Assembly (NCBI GenBank): GCA_002398825.1
Contig: DHBS01000017.1
Span: forward strand, 91,417-103,385
Origin: Syntrophomonas sp. UBA4922
Lineage (GTDB): Bacteria > Bacillota > Syntrophomonadia > Syntrophomonadales > Syntrophomonadaceae
Direction of reading: 5' to 3'
Length of the DNA stretch: 11,969 nucleotides
This document shows positions 5,214 to 11,969 of the stretch, piece after piece. Position numbers and translations under genes: made by a program. Each line of letters begins with the position of its first letter. Position 1 is the first letter of the stretch. The notes under the pieces were generated by a model. That model ran no database searches and was not told the DNA's origin. It saw only the letters and a program-made list of their open reading frames with translations.

Positions 5214-6499
5214 TGAGTTGGTTTTATGATCTGCTGGCTGTGAGCCTCAGCGTTACACCAATCATAATATTATTACTGTGGCTGGGTCCTGTGCTGAATA
5301 AAAGGTATTCCGCGCAGTGGCGGTACATCATGTGGATGATAATTTCTATAAGACTGCTATTGCCAGTTTCCCCCACGGTACCTGTATCATTTCAATTGCC
5401 TGCGCGAGTGACTGATGGATTAACACCGTCCTACATACTCGATAAACCGTTAACAAATACAGCCAGTTTATTGGCAACTGATCCGAGTCCGGCACAGATT
5501 CTATTTGTAATTTACTTAATGGGGTTTTTAGCCTATATCTTTTACCAAATTTATACTTATGCTGCATTCCGCCGTAATGTTTTACGGTGCAGCCGCAAAC
5601 CATCGGATGAGGGAATTGAAGATTTGCTGACGGAATTGAAAACCAAGCGCAATATTCAAAGGGAGATACCCGTAAGAATTTGCAAAAAAGTGTCGAGCCC
5701 CATGATAGTCGGGCTGCTAAGCCCCACCCTGATACTGCCGGCAGAGTCGTTCAGCAACGCTGAATTAAGAATGATACTCGCTCACGAGCTGCTCCACCTC
5801 CAAAGGCATGATCTTTGGTACAAGCTTGTATTGATGATCACCGCTGCCGTGCACTGGTTTAACCCGGTGGTCCATTTAATGGTAAGAGAAGCCAGCCAGG
5901 ACATGGAACTATCCTGTGACAACCATGTTTTGAGAGGCCTGGACCTTGATGCCAAAAAACGCTACTGCAATATTCTCCTCAACCTGGCGATTCGAAATAA
6001 CAAGGCTGAAGGACCGGTTTTGTCCACCAGCATCAGGAGCAGCAAAGATACTCTGGAGACGCGAATAAAAAACATATTTGATTCAACCGGGAAAAGACCG
6101 GGAATTGTGGCTATAACAATTTTAGCGGTATGGGTCGTTGTTTCAGGAGTAACCGTTGACATTAGCGGCGCAGAGTCTTTGACGGATCCGCCGCCGCGGA
6201 ATGAAGCGGTGGCAAGCCCCATAGACAACCAAAACGGAAATGAAGAGTATATTGCGGCGGGAGACAGCCCTCCCCCGGAAAAAGCCGCCGGAAACAGAGA
6301 AGCAGAACCCTATTCTATAAGCGAAAATAAGCCCAGGATAACAGCTGAGGAAAACCGCCGGGAAAACGAGGCGGACCAAAAGGCCGAAGCCTTGACCGGT
6401 GGCGGCAGTGGAGCGGAAGTTGTGGTTATTGACCTGAATCGTTTGGAAAAGAATACCCAAGTAAATCACGATATTCAAGAACAATCTACGGAAATATAA
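5210..6499 (+). CDS. M56-family (BlaR1-like) membrane zinc protease without a penicillin sensor
   Basis: This is a signal-transducing membrane metalloprotease, expected to relieve repression by the BlaI-like protein encoded just upstream. In the 429-residue product, membrane segments lie at about 8-28, 37-52 and 96-114, and a fourth at about 298-314. The zinc-protease motif HELLH is at 192-196, and EASQDMELSCDNHV supplies the third ligand region (E233, D237). These are the BlaR1/MecR1 hallmarks. BlaR1 itself ends in a penicillin-binding sensor of about 250 residues; here only about 115 residues follow the last membrane segment. They are rich in Glu, Asn, Pro and Ala, end GGGSGAEVVVIDLNRLEKN and on, and have no SxxK or other catalytic motif. 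The signal must therefore be something else or come from a partner. ATGATG gives two equivalent starts. Confidence 0.93.
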   Translation: MMSWFYDLLAVSLSVTPIIILLLWLGPVLNKRYSAQWRYIMWMIISIRLLLPVSPTVPVSFQLPARVTDGLTPSYILDKPLTNTASLLATDPSPAQILFVIYLMGFLAYIFYQIYTYAAFRRNVLRCSRKPSDEGIEDLLTELKTKRNIQREIPVRICKKVSSPMIVGLLSPTLILPAESFSNAELRMILAHELLHLQRHDLWYKLVLMITAAVHWFNPVVHLMVREASQDMELSCDNHVLRGLDLDAKKRYCNILLNLAIRNNKAEGPVLSTSIRSSKDTLETRIKNIFDSTGKRPGIVAITILAVWVVVSGVTVDISGAESLTDPPPRNEAVASPIDNQNGNEEYIAAGDSPPPEKAAGNREAEPYSISENKPRITAEENRRENEADQKAEALTGGGSGAEVVVIDLNRLEKNTQVNHDIQEQSTEI

Positions 6500-6533
6500 A
6501 CAATCAAGGGGCGGGAATAAGGAGGAAATCCCC

Positions 6534-8096
6534 GTGAGGAAAACCGTTGGCGCTTTATTTCTAGCCATCATATTAATAATTTGTCTGGTAATGCCGGCAG
6601 GCAGAACCGAGGCCTCAACCGGCGTCCGGGTTTTTCTGCCGGAATTTAAAGTAAGCTTGAACGGAGTTGTTATCGACAACAGCTATAGCCAATACCCGTT
6701 GCTTGTCTATAAGGACATAACCTATTTTCCCATGACTTATTATGACTGCAGATTCCTGGGCCTGGAGAGCTTGTGGAACAGCCATACCGGACTGGTAGTA
6801 GTTAAAACCGATGTGAATTGGGACTATCACAAATATTCGGCTTCCGCCAAAAACAGCAGCAGTTATAATGCCCGGGTGGCTTCATTCAGGGTAACCGTAA
6901 ATGGGAAGGAAATTGATAATAGTTCTGAAAAATATCCCTTGCTGCTATTTAGAAATGTCATCTATTTTCCTCTCACCTGGAGATTTGCCGTTGACGAATT
7001 TGGCTGGAATTATTCCTTTGACCACCACAACGGCTTAGTTATAAATTCATCTGCCGGCGGCTCTGCTGCCGCCCAGTTGACACTTCCCATTGTAAGCCGC
7101 GAGCTGGGAGGCAAAGGCTCATTTACGATGGCCGGGGACTATTTTTATTATGAGGGGGTGGGCGGCAAGATCTATCAGGCTCCAGTATCCAATCCTTCTG
7201 CCGGCCGGTTTGTATATCAGCTGCCGCCAAGTGGATTGGGTCATGGTTTTGCTTTGTCATCGCTGCAAACCGACAACGGCCGAGCCGTTCTAAAATATCA
7301 TACCGGCGGTGTTACTATGGGCGCCGACCACCTTATCTGGTTGAAGGAGGACGGGACGGCTCAGGAAATTGACAGCGGCTACTCATCCCTGAAGATATAC
7401 GATGAATATACCCTCCGGGTTGACCACAGGTTTCCGCCTTCTACCAACAACCTGCAGATAAAAAAGAACAATGAAACCGAGTATATAAAGGTAGGCGACC
7501 CGGATTATTCCTTTGGCCTGTTTATTTCAGACAATGGCACAACCCGGTCGGCGAAAACCAATGATGACTTGTATTTAATCGGCGATGAAATATATGTGCT
7601 GGGTTATGAGGGCTATTATGACAACGATCATTCCGCTGCCACCACCGGTATTTACAGAGTCAATATCAATACAAATGAAACTGTGAGATTGTGTCCGGAG
7701 GAGGCAGCGAGCTTTAAAATCATTGATGAGATGATATACTTTACCGGCCAGAATCAATTTCTTTACCAAGTTCCTTTAAGCGGCGGAAAAGCGGAGTTGC
7801 TGATTGACAAAGCGGTGGGTCTTTATGAGGTCTTGCAGGGAAAAGTATATTATTCACTGGCGGAGGACAGTCAGCTTTTCAGAATCGGCAGCGAATATTC
7901 AATCAATCCTGGAGGCCAACTCAATAAGCTTGAGATTCAAAACGGCTATCTGGCGGCAATTTTCGATAAAGACAGTCAGTCGCCCTATAAAATGATGGTT
8001 ATAAACGGTGCAGGTGAAGTGCTTTATAAAACTGCTGAAAATGTGCTGTTAATGCGAATTGAAAATGGCAAAATCGTTTTCGTCAAAGATAATTAG
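6534..8096 (+). CDS. Secreted protein with duplicated copper-amine-oxidase-N-like repeats and a propeller-like C-terminus
   Basis: The GTG at 6534 follows AAGGAGG (6519-6525) by 8 bases and lies 34 bases after the M56 gene, so it is the third gene of the operon. The 520-residue product begins with a classic signal peptide, KT then a hydrophobic run to about residue 20, with a likely cut after GRTEA. Two similar segments follow, about 38-91 and 118-171. They share LNG/VNG-x3-IDNS, YPLL-x5-ITYFP or VIYFP, and HTGLVV or HNGLVI, the pattern of stalk domains called copper amine oxidase N-terminal-like in Bacillota. The rest (about 185-520) has repeated aromatic strands such as DYFYYEG, EIYVLGYEG, MIYFTGQNQFLYQV and KVYYSL, resembling DUF5050-type beta-propellers. 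No catalytic residues are apparent. It may sense or bind an envelope component and work with the M56 protease. Confidence 0.8.
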   Translation: MRKTVGALFLAIILIICLVMPAGRTEASTGVRVFLPEFKVSLNGVVIDNSYSQYPLLVYKDITYFPMTYYDCRFLGLESLWNSHTGLVVVKTDVNWDYHKYSASAKNSSSYNARVASFRVTVNGKEIDNSSEKYPLLLFRNVIYFPLTWRFAVDEFGWNYSFDHHNGLVINSSAGGSAAAQLTLPIVSRELGGKGSFTMAGDYFYYEGVGGKIYQAPVSNPSAGRFVYQLPPSGLGHGFALSSLQTDNGRAVLKYHTGGVTMGADHLIWLKEDGTAQEIDSGYSSLKIYDEYTLRVDHRFPPSTNNLQIKKNNETEYIKVGDPDYSFGLFISDNGTTRSAKTNDDLYLIGDEIYVLGYEGYYDNDHSAATTGIYRVNINTNETVRLCPEEAASFKIIDEMIYFTGQNQFLYQVPLSGGKAELLIDKAVGLYEVLQGKVYYSLAEDSQLFRIGSEYSINPGGQLNKLEIQNGYLAAIFDKDSQSPYKMMVINGAGEVLYKTAENVLLMRIENGKIVFVKDN

Positions 8097-8136
8097 GTGA
8101 TGGCTATTAAACAAAAATTGGATTTAGGCGGCTGTT

Positions 8137-8150
8137 AAAATAATTATTTT
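8137..8150. repeat. AT-only palindrome between operons
   Basis: AAAATAATTATTTT is a perfect 14-base palindrome between the secreted-protein gene and the glycosyltransferase gene. It has no GC stem, so it is a poor terminator. It may be part of an AT-rich promoter region, though I cannot pick a convincing -35/-10 pair. Confidence 0.25.
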
Positions 8151-8183
8151 TAGATTCATATTTAAATCACAGTCCGATGAAGT

Positions 8184-8218
8184 GGGGAGATACCGCTAAT
8201 AAGCGGTATCGCTGAGAG
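8184..8218 (+). promoter_or_regulatory. 5' leader hairpin resembling half of a TPP riboswitch
   Basis: GATACCGCT at 8189-8197 and AGCGGTATC at 8202-8210 form a perfect 9-base-pair stem with an AATA loop just before the glycosyltransferase start. It is flanked by GGGGAG and GCTGAGAG, the conserved sequences around the P3 helix of TPP riboswitches. The second half (the CCUGAU-N-CCAGCG region) is absent because the coding region begins at 8222. So this is either a truncated riboswitch or a coincidence, and the GAGAG also serves as the weak ribosome site. Confidence 0.4.
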
Positions 8219-8221
8219 ATT

Positions 8222-8911
8222 ATGAAAAAATTGATTATTATTCCAGCTTATAATGAAGAAAAAAATATAGATTTCGTAGTGGCCGATATTTGCCGGCATG
8301 CCCCTGAATTTGATTATGTGATTGTCAATGATTGTTCCAGAGACGGGATCCGCTCTCTATGCCGCCGTCAGGGCTACAATCACATTGATTTGCCGGTCAA
8401 TTTGGGCATTGGGGGTTGTGTACAGGCCGGCTACCTTTACGCACAGAAGCATGATTATGACATCGCGGTGCAGTTTGACGGCGACGGCCAGCATGATGCC
8501 TCTTATCTGAATCCGATGTTTGAGGCGATGATGAAACAAAACAGTGATATGATCATTGGTTCTCGCTTTCTCCACGGTCAGGGTTTTCAGTCTTCAGCCC
8601 TGCGCAGAGGCGGCATTAAGTTCCTGTCCTGGCTGATCAAGGTCCTGAACAAAAAGGAGATCAGGGATGTGACTTCGGGTCTGCGGATGGTCAATCGTAA
8701 GGTTATCGATGATTTTTGCCAGTATTACCCCAATGATTATCCGGAACCGGAGACGCTTTCGGCCTGCCTGCGCAAGGGTTACCGGGTGGATGAGTTCCCT
8801 GTGGAAATGCGCCAGCGTCATGAAGGGCAGTCGTCTATCAATATACCCGGCTCAGTCTATTATATGGTCAAGGTCAGTCTCTCCATACTGATCGACCGTT
8901 TCAAAATGTAG
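8222..8911 (+). CDS. Family 2 glycosyltransferase, polyprenyl-phosphate (DPM/GtrB-like) type
   Basis: This cytoplasmic GT-A enzyme probably moves a sugar from a nucleotide donor to polyprenyl phosphate. The 229-residue product shows IIIPAYNEEKNI at 5-16, VNDCSRDG at 35-42 and NLGIGG at 60-65. The metal-binding FDGDGQHD is at 85-92 (D86, D88), GSRF at 113-116 and the TSGLRM region at 151-156. This is the dolichol-phosphate-mannosyltransferase-like branch. It lacks the C-terminal membrane helices of GtrB, so membrane docking probably depends on a partner, and the DUF2304 protein encoded next is the obvious candidate. The ribosome site is only GAGAG (8214-8218), right behind a stable hairpin, so translation may be controlled. 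It is the first gene of a four-gene set. Donor sugar is unknown. Confidence 0.9.
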   Translation: MKKLIIIPAYNEEKNIDFVVADICRHAPEFDYVIVNDCSRDGIRSLCRRQGYNHIDLPVNLGIGGCVQAGYLYAQKHDYDIAVQFDGDGQHDASYLNPMFEAMMKQNSDMIIGSRFLHGQGFQSSALRRGGIKFLSWLIKVLNKKEIRDVTSGLRMVNRKVIDDFCQYYPNDYPEPETLSACLRKGYRVDEFPVEMRQRHEGQSSINIPGSVYYMVKVSLSILIDRFKM

Positions 8912-8944
8912 GCCTAGGGATATTGGGAAATAGGAGTTTACATC

Positions 8945-9328
8945 ATGAGTATAAGATTACGCATACTGATTCTGCTCATTTGTGCCGCGATTTTGCTTTA
9001 TTTTGTGGATATGATCAGAAAAGATAAGATAACTTTAAAATATTCGCTGCCGTGGCTGATTTCTTTGATGGGCGTCATGCTCCTGGCGGTTTTCCCCGGT
9101 TTCATCAACTGGGTTGCACAGCTGCTCGGGGTGGCAACGCCGGTTAACGCGATTTTTTTTATTGTCATTCTTATGATGCTGATGTTTATTTTCCTGATCT
9201 CTCTGATTAGTTCGCGGAATACCCAACGAGTGATCCGGCTGGTACAAGAAGTGGCCTTGCTGAAGAAGGCCTTGGCTGATCAGCAGGAAGACCAGAAAGA
9301 TGATGAAGAGCATATATGCGGTATTTAG
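8945..9328 (+). CDS. DUF2304 family membrane protein
   Basis: This small membrane protein is of the DUF2304 type, which is often found next to family 2 glycosyltransferases. ATG 8945 follows AGGAG (8932-8936) by 8 bases. The 127 residues contain hydrophobic segments at about 4-20, 34-52 and 68-89. Between them is the family pattern SLPWLISLMGVMLLAVFPG, then LLGVATPVNAIFF. The tail SRNTQRVIRLVQEVALLKKALADQQED is predicted to be a cytoplasmic coiled coil. A likely role is to hold or assist the soluble glycosyltransferase encoded 33 bases upstream; this is inferred from context. Its end overlaps the next gene by 13 bases. Confidence 0.85.
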   Translation: MSIRLRILILLICAAILLYFVDMIRKDKITLKYSLPWLISLMGVMLLAVFPGFINWVAQLLGVATPVNAIFFIVILMMLMFIFLISLISSRNTQRVIRLVQEVALLKKALADQQEDQKDDEEHICGI

Positions 9329-11112
9329 GAGCCAATTGGATAGTCTATATCTTTTGGCTGACGTTTTCGCTTTTTTTGGCGGACCTGTCTTATTATTTTA
9401 ATATGCGTGCTATGGGAGTGGAACGGGGCTGGGGATATGCGGTGTGTTTTCTGGCCGTTGCCCTGATTTCTCTGCTGCTGGCTATGCTCTCCGGGTCTGG
9501 TCGGAGGCTTTTGATTGGCAGGGTCATGCTGTGGGCACTGTTCTCAATCATTGTGACCTTTCTCTTTTTTGCCAAGCCGCTTTTGTATACGGCGGACGGC
9601 TTATGGCTGACAGGCGCCCATCTGCCTATTTTTGGTGTGATGACCGTTTTTGTCGGGATTTATGTCTTGCTCAGCCTGAGTGCGCTAAAGAAACTGAAGA
9701 TGGATGCGATTCGGCCTCTTGCTCATCCGGAGGTGAGGAATCCTTTAGGCCATGTGTTGATTCTGTTTGTTTTTCAGGTCTTGGTTTTCAGCCTGTATAT
9801 GGCGGCGCTTAATCCGGGGAATATGTCCTATGACACCTTTAATCAGGTCAGCCAGATTGCCGGGGTGGTGCCTTACAATACCTGGCATCCCCTCGGTCAT
9901 ACCCTGTTTATCGGTCTGCTGTTGAAGATTTGGCCTGACATGGCCATAGTGACGATTTTTCAGATTTTGTTCTTTGCTTTTGTGACCAGCCGGTTTTATG
10001 GGACGCTGATTCAGTATCGGGTGCGCTTGCCGCTGGTGTACGCCCTGGCTATGGTGATAACCCTGCTGCCCGGTACCGGCATCAATGTGGTGACCCAATG
10101 GAAGGATATCCCTTATACGGCGGCCTTGCTGTGGGGGACAAATATTCTTTTGCTGATGTGTCTATCCACAGACTATTTTTCTAAAAAACGTCACGGGCTG
10201 GAGTTTGTGGTGTGTACCTTGGCCATATGTTTGTTCCGGCATAACGGGATTCTGACCTTTGTGCTGATGCTTATATTCGGTCTGGTCTATATTGGCCGCT
10301 ATCGGGATCACAAAAAGAGTATAAACTTTGGGGTGTCAACTGCCCTGATTCTGGTGACGGTTTTTATCGTCAATGTGGTGACGCCTGCGCAGCTCGATGC
10401 CAATCCCAATCCGCCGGGAATGAAACTGCGGCCCATTTATCAGGGGCTGGGGGCGGTGTATTTTTCCGGACGTGAAGCCAGCATGAATGAGGGAGCCCGT
10501 CAGCTGGTGGAGTCAGTGGCGACGCCGGAGCAGCTCAAGGAGTTTTATAATCCCTATTTTGCAGATACTTATTCCAGCAATATCCCCCGGTTTTTAAATA
10601 ATTTGTCCGCAGTCGGCACCGGGGCAGCGCTCGCCAGCTATGTCTCCACTATGAGACAATTTCCTGATATCGTCTTAGGGGATAAGTTCAATTTGGCTGT
10701 GACCATGTGGTCGGTGACACAGGATCCGTTCAGTTACAATAATAATTATACTACGGCGATAGAGCCGGAAATGCAGTCGGTGTTTGGTGTTCAGCGGCAT
10801 GAAAATATGCTGACCGACAGCGTCAATACCTATGCTGAGAAGACGACCCATCAGTATCTGGCCAATACATTTTTATGGCGAACCGGGTTTTGGCTGGCAA
10901 TTATCTGTATTTTGCTGCTGGCGTTGATTATCGAGAGAGATCGGCGGGTAGTGCTCTATATTCCAGTGGTCGGTAATGCGGCGGTGGTCTTTCTGACCAT
11001 GCCGGCCCAGGATTATCGGTATCTGTGGTTTATTGCGCTGATCTGTCCGTTTTTGGTTCTTTCGGCGCTGCTTCCATTACCCGAACGGAAGCGGCGCATC
11101 GAGGTACTTTAG
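9316..11112 (+). CDS. Large polytopic membrane protein, DUF6020-like, probable GT-C-type transferase
   Basis: This 598-residue protein has a dozen or so membrane segments and soluble loops near residues 165-195 and 355-515. I recognise the DUF6020-type pattern: NPGNMSYDTFNQ (168-177, acidic residue D173), then NTWHPLGHT (188-196), QWKDIPYTAA (261-270), FRHNGIL (307-313) and PAQDYRYLW (563-571). A first external loop with a conserved Asp followed by membrane helices is the layout of GT-C glycosyltransferases that use polyprenyl-linked sugars. Transfer of the sugar to an outside acceptor is therefore a reasonable inference, not shown. ATG 9316 overlaps the DUF2304 gene by 13 bases, with GAAGAG 5 bases ahead. 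The loop at 355-515 is large and may bind the acceptor. Confidence 0.8.
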   Translation: MRYLGANWIVYIFWLTFSLFLADLSYYFNMRAMGVERGWGYAVCFLAVALISLLLAMLSGSGRRLLIGRVMLWALFSIIVTFLFFAKPLLYTADGLWLTGAHLPIFGVMTVFVGIYVLLSLSALKKLKMDAIRPLAHPEVRNPLGHVLILFVFQVLVFSLYMAALNPGNMSYDTFNQVSQIAGVVPYNTWHPLGHTLFIGLLLKIWPDMAIVTIFQILFFAFVTSRFYGTLIQYRVRLPLVYALAMVITLLPGTGINVVTQWKDIPYTAALLWGTNILLLMCLSTDYFSKKRHGLEFVVCTLAICLFRHNGILTFVLMLIFGLVYIGRYRDHKKSINFGVSTALILVTVFIVNVVTPAQLDANPNPPGMKLRPIYQGLGAVYFSGREASMNEGARQLVESVATPEQLKEFYNPYFADTYSSNIPRFLNNLSAVGTGAALASYVSTMRQFPDIVLGDKFNLAVTMWSVTQDPFSYNNNYTTAIEPEMQSVFGVQRHENMLTDSVNTYAEKTTHQYLANTFLWRTGFWLAIICILLLALIIERDRRVVLYIPVVGNAAVVFLTMPAQDYRYLWFIALICPFLVLSALLPLPERKRRIEVL

Positions 11113-11123
11113 GAGCAAATCCG

Positions 11124-11486
11124 ATGGAGAGAAGAGAGAAAAGCATGGTAAATTTTATAGCGTACATATTTTTTACGGTAGGCGGCCTGTTCCTGATGAA
11201 GCTAAGCGGGCAGCCCATCGGTTTTATTCTGCAGAATGGCGTATTTCATCTCGATATTAGCGGCAAGATGGCTTTGGCCCTGGTGATGTATGCCACCAGT
11301 TTTCTGATCTGGACAGGGATTGTGGCGAATAGTGAGCTGAGTTTTATTGTGCCGTTCTCATCAGCGATTGTGAGTATACTGTCGGTGCTTTTGGGGCTTT
11401 TGGTTTTCCAGGAAGACTTGAATCTGTATAAAATCGTCGGGATCGCTCTGGCCGTCTCCGGGGTGATGTTGATGAATTATCAATAA
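11124..11486 (+). CDS. Four-helix SMR/DMT-like membrane protein, possible lipid-linked-sugar flippase
   Basis: The 120-residue product has four membrane helices, at about 9-27, 46-65, 70-92 and 97-117. The last pair has the EamA/SMR pattern FIVPFSSAIVSILSVLLGLLVFQEDL then KIVGIALAVSGVMLM. Related small proteins include EmrE-type exporters and ArnE/ArnF, which flip undecaprenyl-phosphate-aminoarabinose. ATG 11124 follows AGGAG (11111-11115) by 8 bases; an ATG at 11145 is a second choice. It lies only 11 bases after the DUF6020-like gene. In this setting a role in flipping the sugar carrier made by the glycosyltransferase is more likely than drug export, though that is inference. It is the last gene of the set. 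Confidence 0.85.
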   Translation: MERREKSMVNFIAYIFFTVGGLFLMKLSGQPIGFILQNGVFHLDISGKMALALVMYATSFLIWTGIVANSELSFIVPFSSAIVSILSVLLGLLVFQEDLNLYKIVGIALAVSGVMLMNYQ

Positions 11487-11684
11487 AAGCAGAGTGCCGG
11501 ACTGAAAGACCAATGCTATGCTGCCAGGCTGGGGAAAGAAGATTTAAGTGTCCAAGATCCCTGGGGTCTTGCAAGAGAGATTTTGTGACTCCCTACGGGT
11601 TTCTATATGCTCCCGGCAAGGCCGGCTGGGTCAATACCTTAAATTAAAGAATGACACCGTGAAGGCATCCGGTATGTTGGGGTG
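11487..11684. other. Structured intergenic region between convergent genes
   Basis: No gene is supported here. It contains several short inverted repeats: AAGATCC with GGGTCTT (11552-11576 area), CCC-TAC-GGG at 11591-11599 and CCGGC-AAG-GCCGG at 11613-11625. No T-run follows any of these, so a clean terminator for the upstream glycosylation genes is not evident. Confidence 0.4.
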
Positions 11685-11688
11685 TCAT
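11651..11688 (-). terminator. Terminator candidate of the LysR gene
   Basis: ATGACACC at 11651-11658 and GGTGTCAT at 11681-11688 are perfect 8-base arms. Read on the minus strand, the stem includes the LysR stop codon and is followed by TCTTTAATTT, a modest T-rich tail. The loop is long at 22 bases, so strength is uncertain. Confidence 0.45.
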
Positions 11689-11969
11689 CCCCGTGTTTCA
11701 TCCGGGTCATCAAGAGCTGCTATTGCAATAAAAGCTTTTAGAATGGACTTGATGGCTTTATCTTTTCTAAAAACCAAACTTAAATAATCAACGTCAAAAT
11801 AATGTCCCATTGATATAAACCTGAAATCCCTCTGGGCAAAGGCCGGTAGATCGCTAACTATCGTCGCAAAGGAAATCCCCAGACCCATTTCGACGTAAAC
11901 AGCACTCAGTTCGATATTAGAGGATTCCATGATTACCCGATAGGTTAAACCGCTTTCGTCAAAATACCT
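11685..11969 (-). CDS. LysR-family transcriptional regulator, C-terminal part (CysB-like)
   Basis: Only the last 94 residues are in the window; the frame stays open past the right edge. The visible part is the second lobe of the LysR effector-binding domain. RYFDESGLTYRVIMESSN is followed by IELSAVYVEMGLGISFATIV, the conserved V-x-x-GLGI element, then FRFISMGHYFDVDYLSLVFRKDKAI and a final helix with AFIAIAAL. The GLTYRVIMES and AVYVEMGLGI stretches recall the CysB/Cbl branch, which responds to sulfur or nitrogen compounds; this sub-assignment is tentative. The DNA-binding domain and its target lie outside the window. It converges on the glycosylation genes and is not part of them. Confidence 0.88.
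   Translation of the reverse strand, partial: RYFDESGLTYRVIMESSNIELSAVYVEMGLGISFATIVSDLPAFAQRDFRFISMGHYFDVDYLSLVFRKDKAIKSILKAFIAIAALDDPDETRG

Noticed and set aside
6143..6679. 178-codon minus-strand frame
   Set aside because: It lies antisense to the M56 gene end and the signal peptide of the next gene, with no recognisable domain; the plus-strand genes have clear motifs and ribosome sites.
8184..8221. A working TPP riboswitch
   Set aside because: Only one of the two conserved halves is present and the coding sequence begins immediately, so it cannot form the known ligand pocket.
9745..10098. 117-codon minus-strand frame within the large membrane protein gene
   Set aside because: Rich in His and Gln in the way expected from antisense of a membrane-protein gene; no ribosome site or domain.
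11025..11123. Longer N-terminus for the SMR-like protein
   Set aside because: It would overlap the DUF6020-like gene by about 88 bases and add polar residues unlike the family; the ATG at 11124 has a good AGGAG ribosome site.
11344..11574. 76-codon minus-strand frame near the end of the SMR-like gene
   Set aside because: Antisense and intergenic low-complexity Arg/Ser/Pro sequence without a domain or ribosome site.

Overview
The window looks like chromosomal DNA from an anaerobic Bacillota, probably Negativicutes or a Peptococcaceae-type clostridium. This is an inference. It rests on strong GGAGG-type ribosome sites, several GTG starts, sigma-A-like promoters, a BlaI/M56 pair, a C_GCAxxG_C_C family protein and a thioredoxin-type arsenate reductase of the low-molecular-weight phosphatase fold. 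I see no rRNA, tRNA, CRISPR array, transposase or complete mobile element.

Layout. (1) Positions 1-1565 hold the permease and ATPase of a sulfonate/taurine/nitrate-type ABC importer; they overlap and are closed by a terminator-like hairpin at 1612-1654. No substrate-binding gene lies in the window. (2) Positions 1712-3976 are an arsenic resistance cluster: arsR, the Acr3 arsenite efflux pump, a degraded arsD and arsC. A strong promoter with repeated TATCGAT-type elements precedes arsR. The arsD remnant keeps the metallochaperone N-terminus with its three cysteines, then loses similarity. (3) A convergent gene at 4040-4498 encodes a C_GCAxxG_C_C family protein. (4) Positions 4751-8096 form a BlaI repressor, M56 (BlaR1-like) membrane protease and secreted 520-residue protein operon. 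Its promoter overlaps a perfect BlaI-type operator. The protease has no penicillin-binding sensor domain, so the signal is probably not a beta-lactam. (5) Positions 8222-11486 are four tightly packed genes: a GT2 polyprenyl-phosphate-type glycosyltransferase, a DUF2304 membrane protein, a large DUF6020-like membrane protein and a four-helix SMR/DMT-like protein. Together they resemble a lipid-linked-sugar system in which a sugar is loaded on a polyprenyl carrier, flipped, and transferred outside the cell. (6) The right edge carries the C-terminal part of a LysR-family regulator on the minus strand.

How the parts work together: the ars genes sense, reduce and expel arsenic, since ArsC turns arsenate into arsenite for Acr3 under ArsR control. 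The BlaI/M56 operon is a self-contained envelope-sensing unit whose secreted third gene may be the sensor partner or an effector. The glycosylation set is the least conventional part and, with the BlaI/M56 unit, the best candidate for an undescribed system.
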